In this document: piece after piece, positions 24,309-31,638 of the stretch
How the letters are laid out: each line of letters opens with the position of its first letter
Numbering within the stretch: the first letter of the stretch is position 1
Origin: JBQLZO01 sp052168315
GTDB taxonomy: Bacteria > Planctomycetota > Phycisphaerae > Phycisphaerales > UBA1924
Length of the DNA stretch: 63,483 nucleotides
NCBI GenBank assembly: GCA_052168315.1
Contig: JBQLZO010000083.1
Coordinates: forward strand, 1 to 63,483
Direction: 5' to 3'
Made by a program: the position numbers and the translations under genes
The notes under the pieces: model-generated
Databases searched by the model: none
Told to the model about the DNA's origin: nothing
Seen by the model: only the letters and a program-made list of their open reading frames with translations

Positions 24309-25784
24309 TCAGTGGGGCTGGGGATGGGTGGGCGGGGGATGTGCGATGGACTGTTCGGCGATCTGTTGGCAGAGCGACTCGATGAGTCGCTCGGCGTGAT
24401 TGCGCGCGGCGGCCTCGTCGGCGTTGGTCATCGATGTGAGTGTGTGCAGGTGCGCTCCGGGGGCTCCGGATCGGGCGAGCGCCTGGCGGATTGTCTGCTC
24501 GTCGGGCAGCGCTCTTCCGGCGATGATGTGGATGGGGGTGCCGGCTCGGCGCGCGGCCTGGACGACCTGCCAGATGACCTTGCCCTGGGCGGACTGTTCG
24601 TCGATCGAGCCTTCGCCGGTGATGATGAGGTCGGCGCGGCGGGCGGCGGTGTGGAGCCCGTTGCGTTCGGCGACCATCTCGCCGCCGGAGACGAGCGTGG
24701 CGGCGAGGAACGCTCGGCAGCCGAATCCGAGGCCTCCTGCGGCGCCATCGCCGGGAACTTCGAGATGGCGTGGGTTGATGAGCCGGGCCTCGATGCATCG
24801 GCGTCGGAGGTTGTCGAGCCCGGTTTCGAGTCGTTCGACGGCTTCGGGTGAGGCGCCCTTCTGTGGGGCGTACAGGCGGGCGGCGCCTTGGGGGCCGGTG
24901 AGGGGAGCGAGGACATCGCAGGCGATGGTTGTTCGGGCGGGGCGGCGGATGCGTTGCAGCGCGAACCACGCGCGGGATGGGAATCGTGGCGGCTGGATGC
25001 GTGCGATGTGGATGAGCGAGGCGCCGATGGGGGGCAGGGGTCGGTTGTTCTGGTCGAGGAAACGGTATCCGAGGGCGTGGGCCATGCCGATGCCGCCATC
25101 GACGGTGGCCGAGCCGCCGAGTCCGATGATGATGGATCGAGGGCGGTGCCGGTCGGCGGCGGCGATGAGCTGGGCGAGCGGGGCCGAGGAGAGGCGTTCG
25201 GGGTCGCGGTCGGGCTCGTCGATGAGCGAGAGGCCGATGGCATCGGCGGACTCGATGATGATGGTTCTCGGGGCCGAGCGGCCGGTGGCGCGGTGGTGCA
25301 GCGCGAGGAATACCAGCAGGGCGGACAGGGGGACGACGATCACGAGGAAGATCGCGGTGAGGAACATCAGCGACCCGATCATGGCGATCACGACGGGCAG
25401 GATGAGCCAGTCGATCCAGGTCGGTTGCCGGGGCCTGATGGGGTGTGATGCGCCGGATCGGGGCGATGCGCCGAGCAGCACGAGGCGCGCGATGGCGGCG
25501 GGTTTGTAATTGTTGGTGGTGGGGTGGTCGGGCGATGGGTGTGCGACGGGGTGTTCGACGATGGCGGCGGTCTGGCGTGCGGCCATGGCGAGTGCGAAGC
25601 CTTCGCCGCCGTCGGCCATGTCGAGCGTGCGTGTGTCGCATCCGCCGGCTTCGAGCCCGCGTGCCATGGCGGCGGCGGCCTGCTGCTGCGTGAGCGTGCC
25701 CTTGAACTTGTCGGTGGCGATGAGGGCGAGGGGGCGTGCGCGGGGGGCGGGCGTCGGTGGCGCCTGCGTGGGTTGGCGACGCAT
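24309..25784 (-). CDS. Glycerate kinase with inserted membrane hairpin
   Basis: A 491-residue member of the GarK/GlxK family, which phosphorylates D-glycerate, usually at O-2. Family motifs are clear: ATDKFKGTLT near 23-32, DMADGGEGF near 56-63, IIIESADAIGLSL near 176-188, GLGGSATVDGG near 221-231, DVLAPLTGPQGAA, and ITGEGSIDEQSAQGK. Between residues about 110 and 172 lies a segment with two hydrophobic helices (roughly 123-143 and 145-163), which ordinary soluble glycerate kinases lack. It replaces the short GPLGEPV-type loop of the lid domain. The frame is unbroken, so this is not a frameshift. The start is ATG 25784, 14 nt after pdxJ, and the two genes probably form one operon. Confidence 0.88.
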   Translation of the reverse strand: MRRQPTQAPPTPAPRARPLALIATDKFKGTLTQQQAAAAMARGLEAGGCDTRTLDMADGGEGFALAMAARQTAAIVEHPVAHPSPDHPTTNNYKPAAIARLVLLGASPRSGASHPIRPRQPTWIDWLILPVVIAMIGSLMFLTAIFLVIVVPLSALLVFLALHHRATGRSAPRTIIIESADAIGLSLIDEPDRDPERLSSAPLAQLIAAADRHRPRSIIIGLGGSATVDGGIGMAHALGYRFLDQNNRPLPPIGASLIHIARIQPPRFPSRAWFALQRIRRPARTTIACDVLAPLTGPQGAARLYAPQKGASPEAVERLETGLDNLRRRCIEARLINPRHLEVPGDGAAGGLGFGCRAFLAATLVSGGEMVAERNGLHTAARRADLIITGEGSIDEQSAQGKVIWQVVQAARRAGTPIHIIAGRALPDEQTIRQALARSGAPGAHLHTLTSMTNADEAAARNHAERLIESLCQQIAEQSIAHPPPTHPQPH

Positions 25785-25798
25785 GGTGGCGGGTCCGA

Positions 25799-26551
25799 TC
25801 AGCCGCGGGGCGCGGCGTGGCGGATGAGCGCCTTCATCTCGGCGACGGCGTTGCGGAAACCGGTGAACACGGCGCGGGCGACGATGGCGTGGCCGATGTG
25901 GAGCTCCTCGACGCCGGGGAGGGCGGCGATGGGCTCGACATTGTGGTAGTTGAGCGCATGCCCGGCGTTGAACCGGAGGCCGAGTTCTCTTGCGGCGGCG
26001 CCGGTCTGGGCGACGGCGTCGAGGGCATCGCGGAGTTCTGGGAGGTCGAAGTCGCCACCGCAGCGGTCGAAGGCTTCGGCGTATGGCCCGGTGTGGACCT
26101 CGATCATCTGGAAGCCGGCATCCCGGCAGGCCCTGGCCTGCTTCGGGTCCGGGTCGATGAAGGCCGAGACGCGGATGCCCATCTCGCGGAGGCGGGCGTT
26201 GCAGGATGCGAGCGTTTCGCGCTGGGCGATGACATCGATGCCGCCCTCGGTGGTGATCTCGAGCCTTCCCTCGGGCACGAGGGTGCACATTCCGGGTCCG
26301 ATGCGGCGGGCGATGTCGACCATCTCGTCGGTGGCGGCCATCTCGAGGTTGAGGCGGATGCGGGCGAATCCGGCGAGGCGTTCGACATCGTGGTCCTGGA
26401 TGTGCCTGCGGTCTTCGCGGAGGTGGATGGTGATGATGTCGGCGCCGCCGAGTTCGGCTTCGTGGGCGGCGCGGAGCGGGTCTGGCTCGGCGCCGCGGCG
26501 GGCCTGCCTCAGCGTCGCGATGTGGTCGATGTTCACGCCGAGTCTGGGCAT
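25799..26551 (-). CDS. pdxJ: Pyridoxine 5'-phosphate synthase
   Basis: Joins 3-amino-2-oxopropyl phosphate with 1-deoxyxylulose 5-phosphate to give pyridoxine 5'-phosphate, the ring-forming step of DXP-dependent vitamin B6 synthesis. The TIM-barrel protein has 250 residues, a normal length. Motifs are GVNIDHIATLRQARRG at the start, TIHLREDRRHI, TLVPEGR, the active-site NAGHALNYHN, and IGHAIVARAVFTG. It starts as a leaderless gene (TATCCT, 6 nt, ATG) and is followed 14 nt later by glycerate kinase. The upstream neighbour, a 2-hydroxyacid dehydrogenase, belongs to the family that includes PdxB. Confidence 0.96.
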   Translation of the reverse strand: MPRLGVNIDHIATLRQARRGAEPDPLRAAHEAELGGADIITIHLREDRRHIQDHDVERLAGFARIRLNLEMAATDEMVDIARRIGPGMCTLVPEGRLEITTEGGIDVIAQRETLASCNARLREMGIRVSAFIDPDPKQARACRDAGFQMIEVHTGPYAEAFDRCGGDFDLPELRDALDAVAQTGAAARELGLRFNAGHALNYHNVEPIAALPGVEELHIGHAIVARAVFTGFRNAVAEMKALIRHAAPRG

Positions 26552-26557
26552 GGGATC

Positions 26558-26563
26558 AGGATA
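26558..26563 (-). promoter_or_regulatory. -10 hexamer TATCCT, leaderless start of pdxJ
   Basis: On the minus strand it ends 6 nt before ATG 26551. Confidence 0.55.
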
Positions 26564-26615
26564 CGCGTTGGGGTGGCTTGTGGCGGGCCCGGGCGGCGGG
26601 GCTGAGTCGTGGGGC

Positions 26616-27584
26616 TCAGTGGGCGGGCGCGATGGCGGGCGGGGCGGGGTGCTCGGGCGGTTCGTTGTTCAGGATGCGCCAGACATCGCGGACGACCCAT
26701 GACATGTTGCGGTGGGCGAGTTCGGTGGCCGCGCCGATGTGGGGGGAGAGGTGGGCGTTGGGGAGTTTGAGCAGCGGCGAGGAATCGGGGATGGGCTCGG
26801 GGTCGTGGACATCGAGGATGGCGGTCGTGGATGGGTGTGCTTGGAGGTGGGCGGCCAGGGCGTCGTGGTCGATCACGAAGCCTCGTGCCGCGTTGATGAG
26901 GATGGCATCGTCGCGGAGCAGGCGGAGGTTCTTCGTGTTGATGAGACCGCGGTTGGTGGGTCGGTCGTCGACATGCAGCGTGACGATGTCGGACGCGTTG
27001 ATGAGTTCGTCGAGGGATGCGGCGGGTTCGGCGCCTGAGCAGCGGGATGGATCGATCTGGATGAGATCGTGGTAGATGGCCTTCATGTTGAAGGCGGCGG
27101 CGATGCGGGCGATGGCGGTTCCGACGCGGCCCATGCCGACGATGCCGATGGTGAGTTCGGAGAGCTGGCGGCGGGCGGTGAGCTCGCGGCGGAGGGCGCG
27201 CCAGCGGTCCATGGGGAGTGATTCGGTGAGGAAGACGCGCGGGCGGAGGGCGTCGAGGAGGAATGCCCAGACGAGCTCGACGACGGCGCGTGTGTTGGCA
27301 TCGGGCGTGTGGACGACCTGGATGCCGCGGGCCCGGCATGCGGCGATGTCGATGTTGTCGAGCCCGACGCCGGCGCGGGCAACGACGCGGAGCGCGGGGG
27401 CGCGCTCCAGCAGCGCCTCGTTGACGATGGTGTAGGTGCGGACGACGAGGCCCGCAGCGCGTGCGAGCAGGTCATCGAAGCCGGGGTCGCCGGCGGCGCA
27501 GGGGATGAGTTCGCATCGCTCGGCGAGCCATTGGGCGGCGCCGGGATCGAGTTCTTCGGCCTGGATGACCAGGTGGCGCTGCAT
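26616..27584 (-). CDS. D-isomer-specific 2-hydroxyacid dehydrogenase
   Basis: A 322-residue NAD(H)-dependent dehydrogenase of the SerA/PdxB/hydroxypyruvate reductase family. The N-terminal substrate domain contains VARAGVGLDNIDI and ANTRAVVELV. The cofactor domain has GIVGMGRVG near residue 145, the catalytic Arg in NAARGFV, the acidic partner in DVHDPEP, and the catalytic His in SPHIGAAT. It has no C-terminal ACT domain, so it is a short-form enzyme. The substrate is uncertain: 3-phosphoglycerate, 4-phosphoerythronate or hydroxypyruvate. The last would link it to the glycerate kinase two genes away. The start is leaderless, with TACGCT 7 nt before ATG. Confidence 0.9.
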   Translation of the reverse strand: MQRHLVIQAEELDPGAAQWLAERCELIPCAAGDPGFDDLLARAAGLVVRTYTIVNEALLERAPALRVVARAGVGLDNIDIAACRARGIQVVHTPDANTRAVVELVWAFLLDALRPRVFLTESLPMDRWRALRRELTARRQLSELTIGIVGMGRVGTAIARIAAAFNMKAIYHDLIQIDPSRCSGAEPAASLDELINASDIVTLHVDDRPTNRGLINTKNLRLLRDDAILINAARGFVIDHDALAAHLQAHPSTTAILDVHDPEPIPDSSPLLKLPNAHLSPHIGAATELAHRNMSWVVRDVWRILNNEPPEHPAPPAIAPAH

Positions 27585-27591
27585 GGGTGAC

Positions 27592-27597
27592 AGCGTA
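27592..27597 (-). promoter_or_regulatory. -10 hexamer TACGCT, leaderless start
   Basis: On the minus strand it ends 7 nt before ATG 27584. Confidence 0.5.
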
Positions 27598-27641
27598 GAA
27601 CTCAGCGCGGGATTGGGCTGAGCGGAGGCGGGCCCGTGCGA

Positions 27642-28298
27642 TCACTCGGAGGGTTCGAGGTAGCACCGCATCGCGGTCTTGCACTGGGCGATGCGGGGGT
27701 CGATGCCGAATCCTCGGACCTGTTCGACGCGGAGTTCGGCGAGTTCGCGGTGGGTGGTGGCGCAGATGGCGCGGCCCTGCTTGTCGACGGCCCGCGCGAT
27801 CTCGAAGGCCTTCTCGACCGGGTGGCGGAAGACCTTCATCATCATCTCGATGACATACTCGTAGGTGTGCTGGTCGCTGTCGAGCAGGACGACATGCCAC
27901 TGCTTGGGGGCCTCGCGCTGGGGCGACTTGGTGGGCTGCGGGCGGGTCTTGGTCTCGACGGGCGGAGGTTCGACGGCCGCGGTGGACGCTCCGCCGCCCG
28001 AGCCGATGTCGGTGTCCTGCTCTGTGTTGTTGGCGGGGATCGGGGGTGGGGGCGCAGAAGGTGGTGAGGTGGGCTGCGCCGGGGGGAGCCAGAACGCGGA
28101 GGGTCGGCGTGCCGGTCGGGACGCCGAGAGGGGCGGGGCCTGGAGGGGCGCCTGCGGTGATTGGGCGACCGCGTGGTTGGGTGCGGCGAGCGGGCCTGCG
28201 GCGGCCTGGCGGGCCGCGTAGGCCCTGAGCTGTCGGACCAATCCTGCGCGGAGCATCTGTTCCGCGAACACGGTCAGGATGACGGGAACCCGTGGCAT
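27642..28298 (-). CDS. clpS: ClpS-like adaptor with long N-terminal extension
   Basis: ClpS hands substrates bearing N-terminal degrons to the ClpAP or ClpCP protease. The last 88 residues of this 218-residue protein match the family: QWHVVLLDSDQHTYEYVIEMM, then AVDKQGRAIC and a closing CKTAM. Two features are unusual. The position of the conserved pocket His (AVHYQG in E. coli) is Asp here (AVDKQG). There is also an extension of about 130 residues, helical at first (residues 1-40) and then Pro/Ala-rich, where ClpS normally has about 20. ATG 28298 has GGAGAG 7 nt upstream. ATG 28331, 11 codons earlier, would be a leaderless start. Confidence 0.85.
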   Translation of the reverse strand: MPRVPVILTVFAEQMLRAGLVRQLRAYAARQAAAGPLAAPNHAVAQSPQAPLQAPPLSASRPARRPSAFWLPPAQPTSPPSAPPPPIPANNTEQDTDIGSGGGASTAAVEPPPVETKTRPQPTKSPQREAPKQWHVVLLDSDQHTYEYVIEMMMKVFRHPVEKAFEIARAVDKQGRAICATTHRELAELRVEQVRGFGIDPRIAQCKTAMRCYLEPSE

Positions 28299-28336
28299 GG
28301 CATGTCTCTCCGCCGAAGCGTCGATCCTCATGGTTG

Positions 28337-28363
28337 ATGATACCGGTCTGGGCGTGCGGTCAA
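28337..28363 (-). promoter_or_regulatory. Promoter of clpS, TTGACC-15-TATCAT
   Basis: -35 TTGACC at 28358-28363 and -10 TATCAT at 28337-28342 on the minus strand, spaced 15 nt. The -10 ends 5 nt before ATG 28331 and 38 nt before ATG 28298. Confidence 0.55.
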
Positions 28364-28477
28364 GAGGGTTTTTTCGACTCGCGCGGGTCGCGGCGGGCAT
28401 TCGGGGGGGCGAATTGGGGGTTTTGTGGCGGTTTCGTTGGGAAGTGTTCGGCGGGTCGGCCCGGAGGATGGTGGGCA

Positions 28478-28505
28478 TTGACATGCGCCCGAGAACCTCT
28501 AGTCT
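28478..28505 (+). promoter_or_regulatory. Promoter of hup, TTGACA-16-TAGTCT
   Basis: A perfect -35 TTGACA at 28478-28483 and -10 TAGTCT at 28500-28505, spaced 16 nt. This is the clearest two-box promoter in the window. Confidence 0.7.
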
Positions 28506-28669
28506 GGGCCGGTTGGGGCGAAGTTCTCCCCGCGTTCGATCGCCGGTTGGTGGGACGATGCGGCGATCGGGCGAGCAGTGGCTTTCGCGGCGCGGCGCAG
28601 TGCGATGCAGTGCAGGGCGTTGTGCGGCGGGTCCCGCCCACGGAAGGGCCCAGACAATCCGGAGCGTCG

Positions 28670-28945
28670 ATGAACAAGGCCGGGCTGATCGCGAAGGTCG
28701 CGGAGAAGCTGCAATGCAGCAGGGCTGAGGCGGCGCGTGCTGTGGATGCGGTGGTCGGGTCGATCCTGGAGGGGGTTGATGAGGATGACAAGGCGACGCT
28801 GCCGCGTTTCGGCACCTTCCGGAAGGCGCATCGGAAGGAGCGGCTTGGTCGGCATCCGATCACGAAAGAGCCGATGACGATCCCGCCTTCGATTACGATC
28901 ACATTCTCCGCGTCGGGGGCCGTGCGGCGCAATGGGTCGGCGTGA
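28670..28945 (+). CDS. hup: HU/IHF-family DNA-binding protein
   Basis: A 91-residue nucleoid protein that bends DNA as a dimer. The N-terminal helices (MNKAGLIAKVAEKL, then AEAARAVDAVVGSIL), the turn FGTFRKAHRKER and the arm GRHPITKEP match HU. The arm is followed by MTIPPSITITFSASGAVR in place of the usual IPAxxVPxFxxGK, so the C-terminal strand is slightly diverged. Lys and Arg on the arm are conserved. GGAG lies about 5 nt before ATG 28670. It is transcribed from a strong two-box promoter with a 158-nt leader. Confidence 0.94.
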   Translation: MNKAGLIAKVAEKLQCSRAEAARAVDAVVGSILEGVDEDDKATLPRFGTFRKAHRKERLGRHPITKEPMTIPPSITITFSASGAVRRNGSA

Positions 28946-29009
28946 GCGAGGCGGCGCGTGGGTGTGTCTTGGATGAACCGGGCGATCGACGCTCGCTGGC
29001 TCGAGGGCC

Positions 29010-29546
29010 ATGTGCATGCAGCGCGTGCGGCGGCAAACCGAGGGGTACTCGCTGGACCTGGCGCCGCTGATCGATGTGGTGTTCCTGCTGCTGACCTTTT
29101 TCGTGTTCTCTCTCGCGCTGGCGGTGCAGGTTCGGATCACGGAGATCCGGCTGCCCGAGGGTTCGCCTGGTGGCGAGCCTTCGCAGGGAATCACGGCGGT
29201 GGTGGCGCTGGATGCGGGGGGGGCGATCACGCTGGATGGCGAGCCGGTTGCGCTGGAGGAATTGGGCGCAGCGCTGATCCGGGCGCGCGAGGCATCGCCG
29301 GACATGATCGTGTATGTGGCGACGGATGAGCGGGCCTCGGCGGGCGACATGTTCCGGCTGATGGATGCGTTCGCCGGTGCTTCGATCACCGACCTGCGCT
29401 TCCTCCGCTCTCCCCCGAGCCCCACCGAGCCTCCCCAGTTCCCTGCATCTCCGGGCTCTTCCGGCTCGCCGGGGTCGGGCTCGGGCGCGGCCGGCGGCCC
29501 CGGGGGATCCGGCGATTCGCCGGGAACACCGGCTCCTGAGGGGTGA
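29010..29546 (+). CDS. exbD: ExbD/TolR-type energy-coupling protein
   Basis: Component of the proton-driven motor that powers TonB (ExbBD) or Tol systems. Residues 13-45 include the membrane helix DLAPLIDVVFLLLTFF, with Asp22 at the position that relays protons. The periplasmic domain follows to about residue 130 (ITAVVALDAGGAITLDG, IVYVATDERAS). The last 45 residues are a Pro/Gly/Ser linker absent from ordinary ExbD. The next gene is TonB-like, so an energised outer-membrane import role is likely. No ExbB/TolQ gene is adjacent. TCGAGGG lies just before the ATG. Confidence 0.92.
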   Translation: MCMQRVRRQTEGYSLDLAPLIDVVFLLLTFFVFSLALAVQVRITEIRLPEGSPGGEPSQGITAVVALDAGGAITLDGEPVALEELGAALIRAREASPDMIVYVATDERASAGDMFRLMDAFAGASITDLRFLRSPPSPTEPPQFPASPGSSGSPGSGSGAAGGPGGSGDSPGTPAPEG

Positions 29547-29613
29547 TGCGGGGTGTCTGGAGGGGTGGCGTGAGCGGATGGCGGGGGGCTCGATCGTGCG
29601 GTTGGCGGTTTCC

Positions 29614-29619
29614 TATGGT
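29614..29619 (+). promoter_or_regulatory. -10 hexamer TATGGT, leaderless start of tonB-like gene
   Basis: Ends 5 nt before ATG 29625; the ATG at 29631 is in frame as an alternative. Confidence 0.5.
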
Positions 29620-29624
29620 CTGGC

Positions 29625-30860
29625 ATGGGCATGAGGCGCTTCACAGACCCGCAGTCGAAGCCCGCGGTGTGGATCGGGGTTGGCGCGAGCTTTGCGCTGC
29701 ATGTGGCGGGCGCCGCGCTGATCGCCGGCGGTTGGCGGGCGGGGGATGAGGAGGGGTCCGGGAGCGATGATGCGTCGCCGGTGATGACGATGGAGCTTCC
29801 TCGGGTGTTCGAGCCGCCGAAGGTGACGGTCGGGCAGGATGATGGGAGCCCGGAGGCGATGGCGTGGCTGGGATTCGCTGATGCGCGTCGGCATGTGGCG
29901 ACGCCCTGGATCCAGGACCAGGCGGCGTTCACGGCGTCGGCCTCGACGCCGGGTCCGCTCCCGAACGGCGGCGAGCCCATCGCTGCGTCGGGTTCGGTGG
30001 AGGGCGCGATGTCCGAGCCGATGGCGGCGATGGAGGCGTTGGCAGAACAAAGCGAGCCGGATTCGGATGTGAGCGTGGAAGAGGCTGTGGAGGTGGCGGA
30101 GGCGGAGAGCGAATTGGACGCGGAGGGTGAGGCGGTTGCTGCGGCGATGCCGGAGTTGTCGGAGGCTGCGCCGGGGCTGGTTTCGCGCGAGGATGTGGCG
30201 CGGATGGCGGCATCGATGGATGCGCTGGCGTCATCGGCGATCGCGGCGCTGTCCGAGGCCGGGGAGGGGCTGCGCATGGGTGTGCCCTGGACCCGTCGAG
30301 ACGGGGAGTCGGCGATCGCCGGGGCTTCGGGAGACGATGCGCCGGTGGTTGAGCCGGTTGATGCGGCGCGGGCGGCGGAAGCGGTTGGGGAGTCGGGCGA
30401 GTTGGCGGATGGGAGTGATGGGGGGCCGGTTTCGGAGGGATCGTCCGAGGTTGTTGTGGAGTCGGAGTCTCGGAATTCGGACGCGGCGCGTCCGGGATCG
30501 GGCGCGCCCGGTGAATTGAGTGATCGGGAGGCGTTGGCGGCGTCGATCGAGCGTGCGCCTCGGGTGGAGTGGGGGAGGCCGTTGTCGGCCAAGGGGTTGC
30601 GTGTGCGGACGGTGCGTCCTGAGTTCACGGCGTTCACGACGGTGGTGTCATCACGGAATGAGCCGGTCGTGAGACTTTCTTTCGGACGCGACGGGCGGGT
30701 GAGGCAGGCGGTCTTTCTCCGTAGATCCGGCAATCCGAATGTGGATCAGCCGGTTCTGGACGCGGTGTATCGGTGGAGTGCGGAGGGAACGGCGCTGGAG
30801 TCGCTGCGTGCCGAGGGACCGGGTTCGACGATCGACATCGATGTCCGGATCACTCGGTAG
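29625..30860 (+). CDS. tonB: TonB-like energy transducer
   Basis: Spans the periplasm to energise outer-membrane receptors. The single membrane helix at residues 13-37 contains SxxxH (Ser22 and His26), the pair conserved in TonB. A 260-residue acidic, Ala/Glu-rich linker follows in place of the usual Pro-Lys spacer. The C-terminal domain (VVSSRNEPVVRLSFGRDG, then SGNPNVDQPVLDAVYRWS) has the TonB beta-alpha-beta order. The acidic linker is unusual because most TonB proteins have Pro-rich basic and acidic blocks. It pairs with the ExbD gene 78 nt upstream, although it has its own promoter. Confidence 0.88.
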   Translation: MGMRRFTDPQSKPAVWIGVGASFALHVAGAALIAGGWRAGDEEGSGSDDASPVMTMELPRVFEPPKVTVGQDDGSPEAMAWLGFADARRHVATPWIQDQAAFTASASTPGPLPNGGEPIAASGSVEGAMSEPMAAMEALAEQSEPDSDVSVEEAVEVAEAESELDAEGEAVAAAMPELSEAAPGLVSREDVARMAASMDALASSAIAALSEAGEGLRMGVPWTRRDGESAIAGASGDDAPVVEPVDAARAAEAVGESGELADGSDGGPVSEGSSEVVVESESRNSDAARPGSGAPGELSDREALAASIERAPRVEWGRPLSAKGLRVRTVRPEFTAFTTVVSSRNEPVVRLSFGRDGRVRQAVFLRRSGNPNVDQPVLDAVYRWSAEGTALESLRAEGPGSTIDIDVRITR

Positions 30861-30884
30861 CGCCTCATCCCCATGGAGGAGCGC

Positions 30885-30890
30885 TAGGAT
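30885..30890 (+). promoter_or_regulatory. -10 hexamer TAGGAT of the Rrf2 gene
   Basis: Lies 125 nt before ATG 31016. It would give a leader of about 120 nt. Confidence 0.4.
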
Positions 30891-31015
30891 GTTCCCGATC
30901 CGTTGGTTGGGATTTGGTTAAGAGCCGCGATTGCGGGTTGGAATCGGCCAGGGTTGCCGGTGCCTTCGGATCGATGACATGGAGCCATGATCGCTCCAGC
31001 ACGAGGACACGCTCG

Positions 31016-31471
31016 ATGAAGCTGAGCAAGCGCACAGAATACGGATTGAAGGCCGCCATCCGATTGGCGATGCATCACGGCGCGGGGTATCTGCAGTCCC
31101 GGGAGATCGCGTTCCAGGAGCGGCTGCCGGCGAAGTTTTTGGAGTCCATCCTGCTGGCGCTGCGCTCGGAGCGTCTGCTGGAGTCGAAGGTCGGGGCCGG
31201 CGGCGGGTATCGGCTGCTCCGTGCTCCGGAGCAGATCGGGGTTTCGGAGATCATCGAGGCTCTGGAGCCGCGTGAGGCCGACGATGATGCGGCGCTGCGT
31301 CCGGACGATGAGGTGGCGGCGCCGACGGTCGGCGGTCAGGCGCTGGGGATCGTGACGACGAAGCTGCAAGAGGCGTATGTGAAGGCGCTGAGCGATCTGA
31401 CTCTGGCGGAATTGACGAGCGAGGCGACGCAGCGGGCCGAGAGCGGCCAGCCGTTGATGTACCACATCTGA
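31016..31471 (+). CDS. Rrf2-family transcriptional regulator without cysteines
   Basis: A 151-residue winged-helix regulator. The opening MKLSKRTEYGLKAAIRLAMHH, the recognition region LPAKFLESILLALRSERLL and the wing VGAGGGYRLLR match the family (IscR, NsrR, RsrR). The protein has no cysteine at all, so it cannot bind an iron-sulfur cluster in the IscR manner and must sense something else or act constitutively. Position and an Asp/Glu-rich stretch near residues 85-100 (EADDDAALRPDDE) replace the cluster-binding loop. CGAGGA lies about 9 nt before ATG 31016. No iron-sulfur genes are next to it. Confidence 0.9.
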   Translation: MKLSKRTEYGLKAAIRLAMHHGAGYLQSREIAFQERLPAKFLESILLALRSERLLESKVGAGGGYRLLRAPEQIGVSEIIEALEPREADDDAALRPDDEVAAPTVGGQALGIVTTKLQEAYVKALSDLTLAELTSEATQRAESGQPLMYHI

Positions 31472-31626
31472 CCTTGGGTTGGATGGGCCGATCGGGGCGG
31501 CGCGATCGGCGCTGTCGGGTTCGGTGGTCTTTGCGATGGGCCGCGCGCGCCGGCGCGCGGGTGCCATCGATCTTCGATGTTCCACGGGGCGCGGGTTGCG
31601 TGGGTCGCGGGCGCGGTCCGTTCGCG

Positions 31627-31632
31627 TAGACT
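31627..31632 (+). promoter_or_regulatory. -10 hexamer TAGACT, leaderless GTG start
   Basis: Ends 6 nt before GTG 31639 and supports that start. Confidence 0.55.
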
Positions 31633-31638
31633 GGGGGC

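Larger units (their letters stand above)
28332..28669. other. Divergent promoter region between clpS and hup
   Basis: No gene is supported here. It holds a minus-strand promoter for clpS and a plus-strand promoter for hup. The hup leader, about 158 nt, shows no structure I can name. Confidence 0.7.

Noticed and set aside
25284..25470. Possible frameshift or gene fusion in glycerate kinase
   Set aside because: The membrane hairpin is coded in one uninterrupted frame with normal third-position bias, and the family motifs on both sides are in the same frame.
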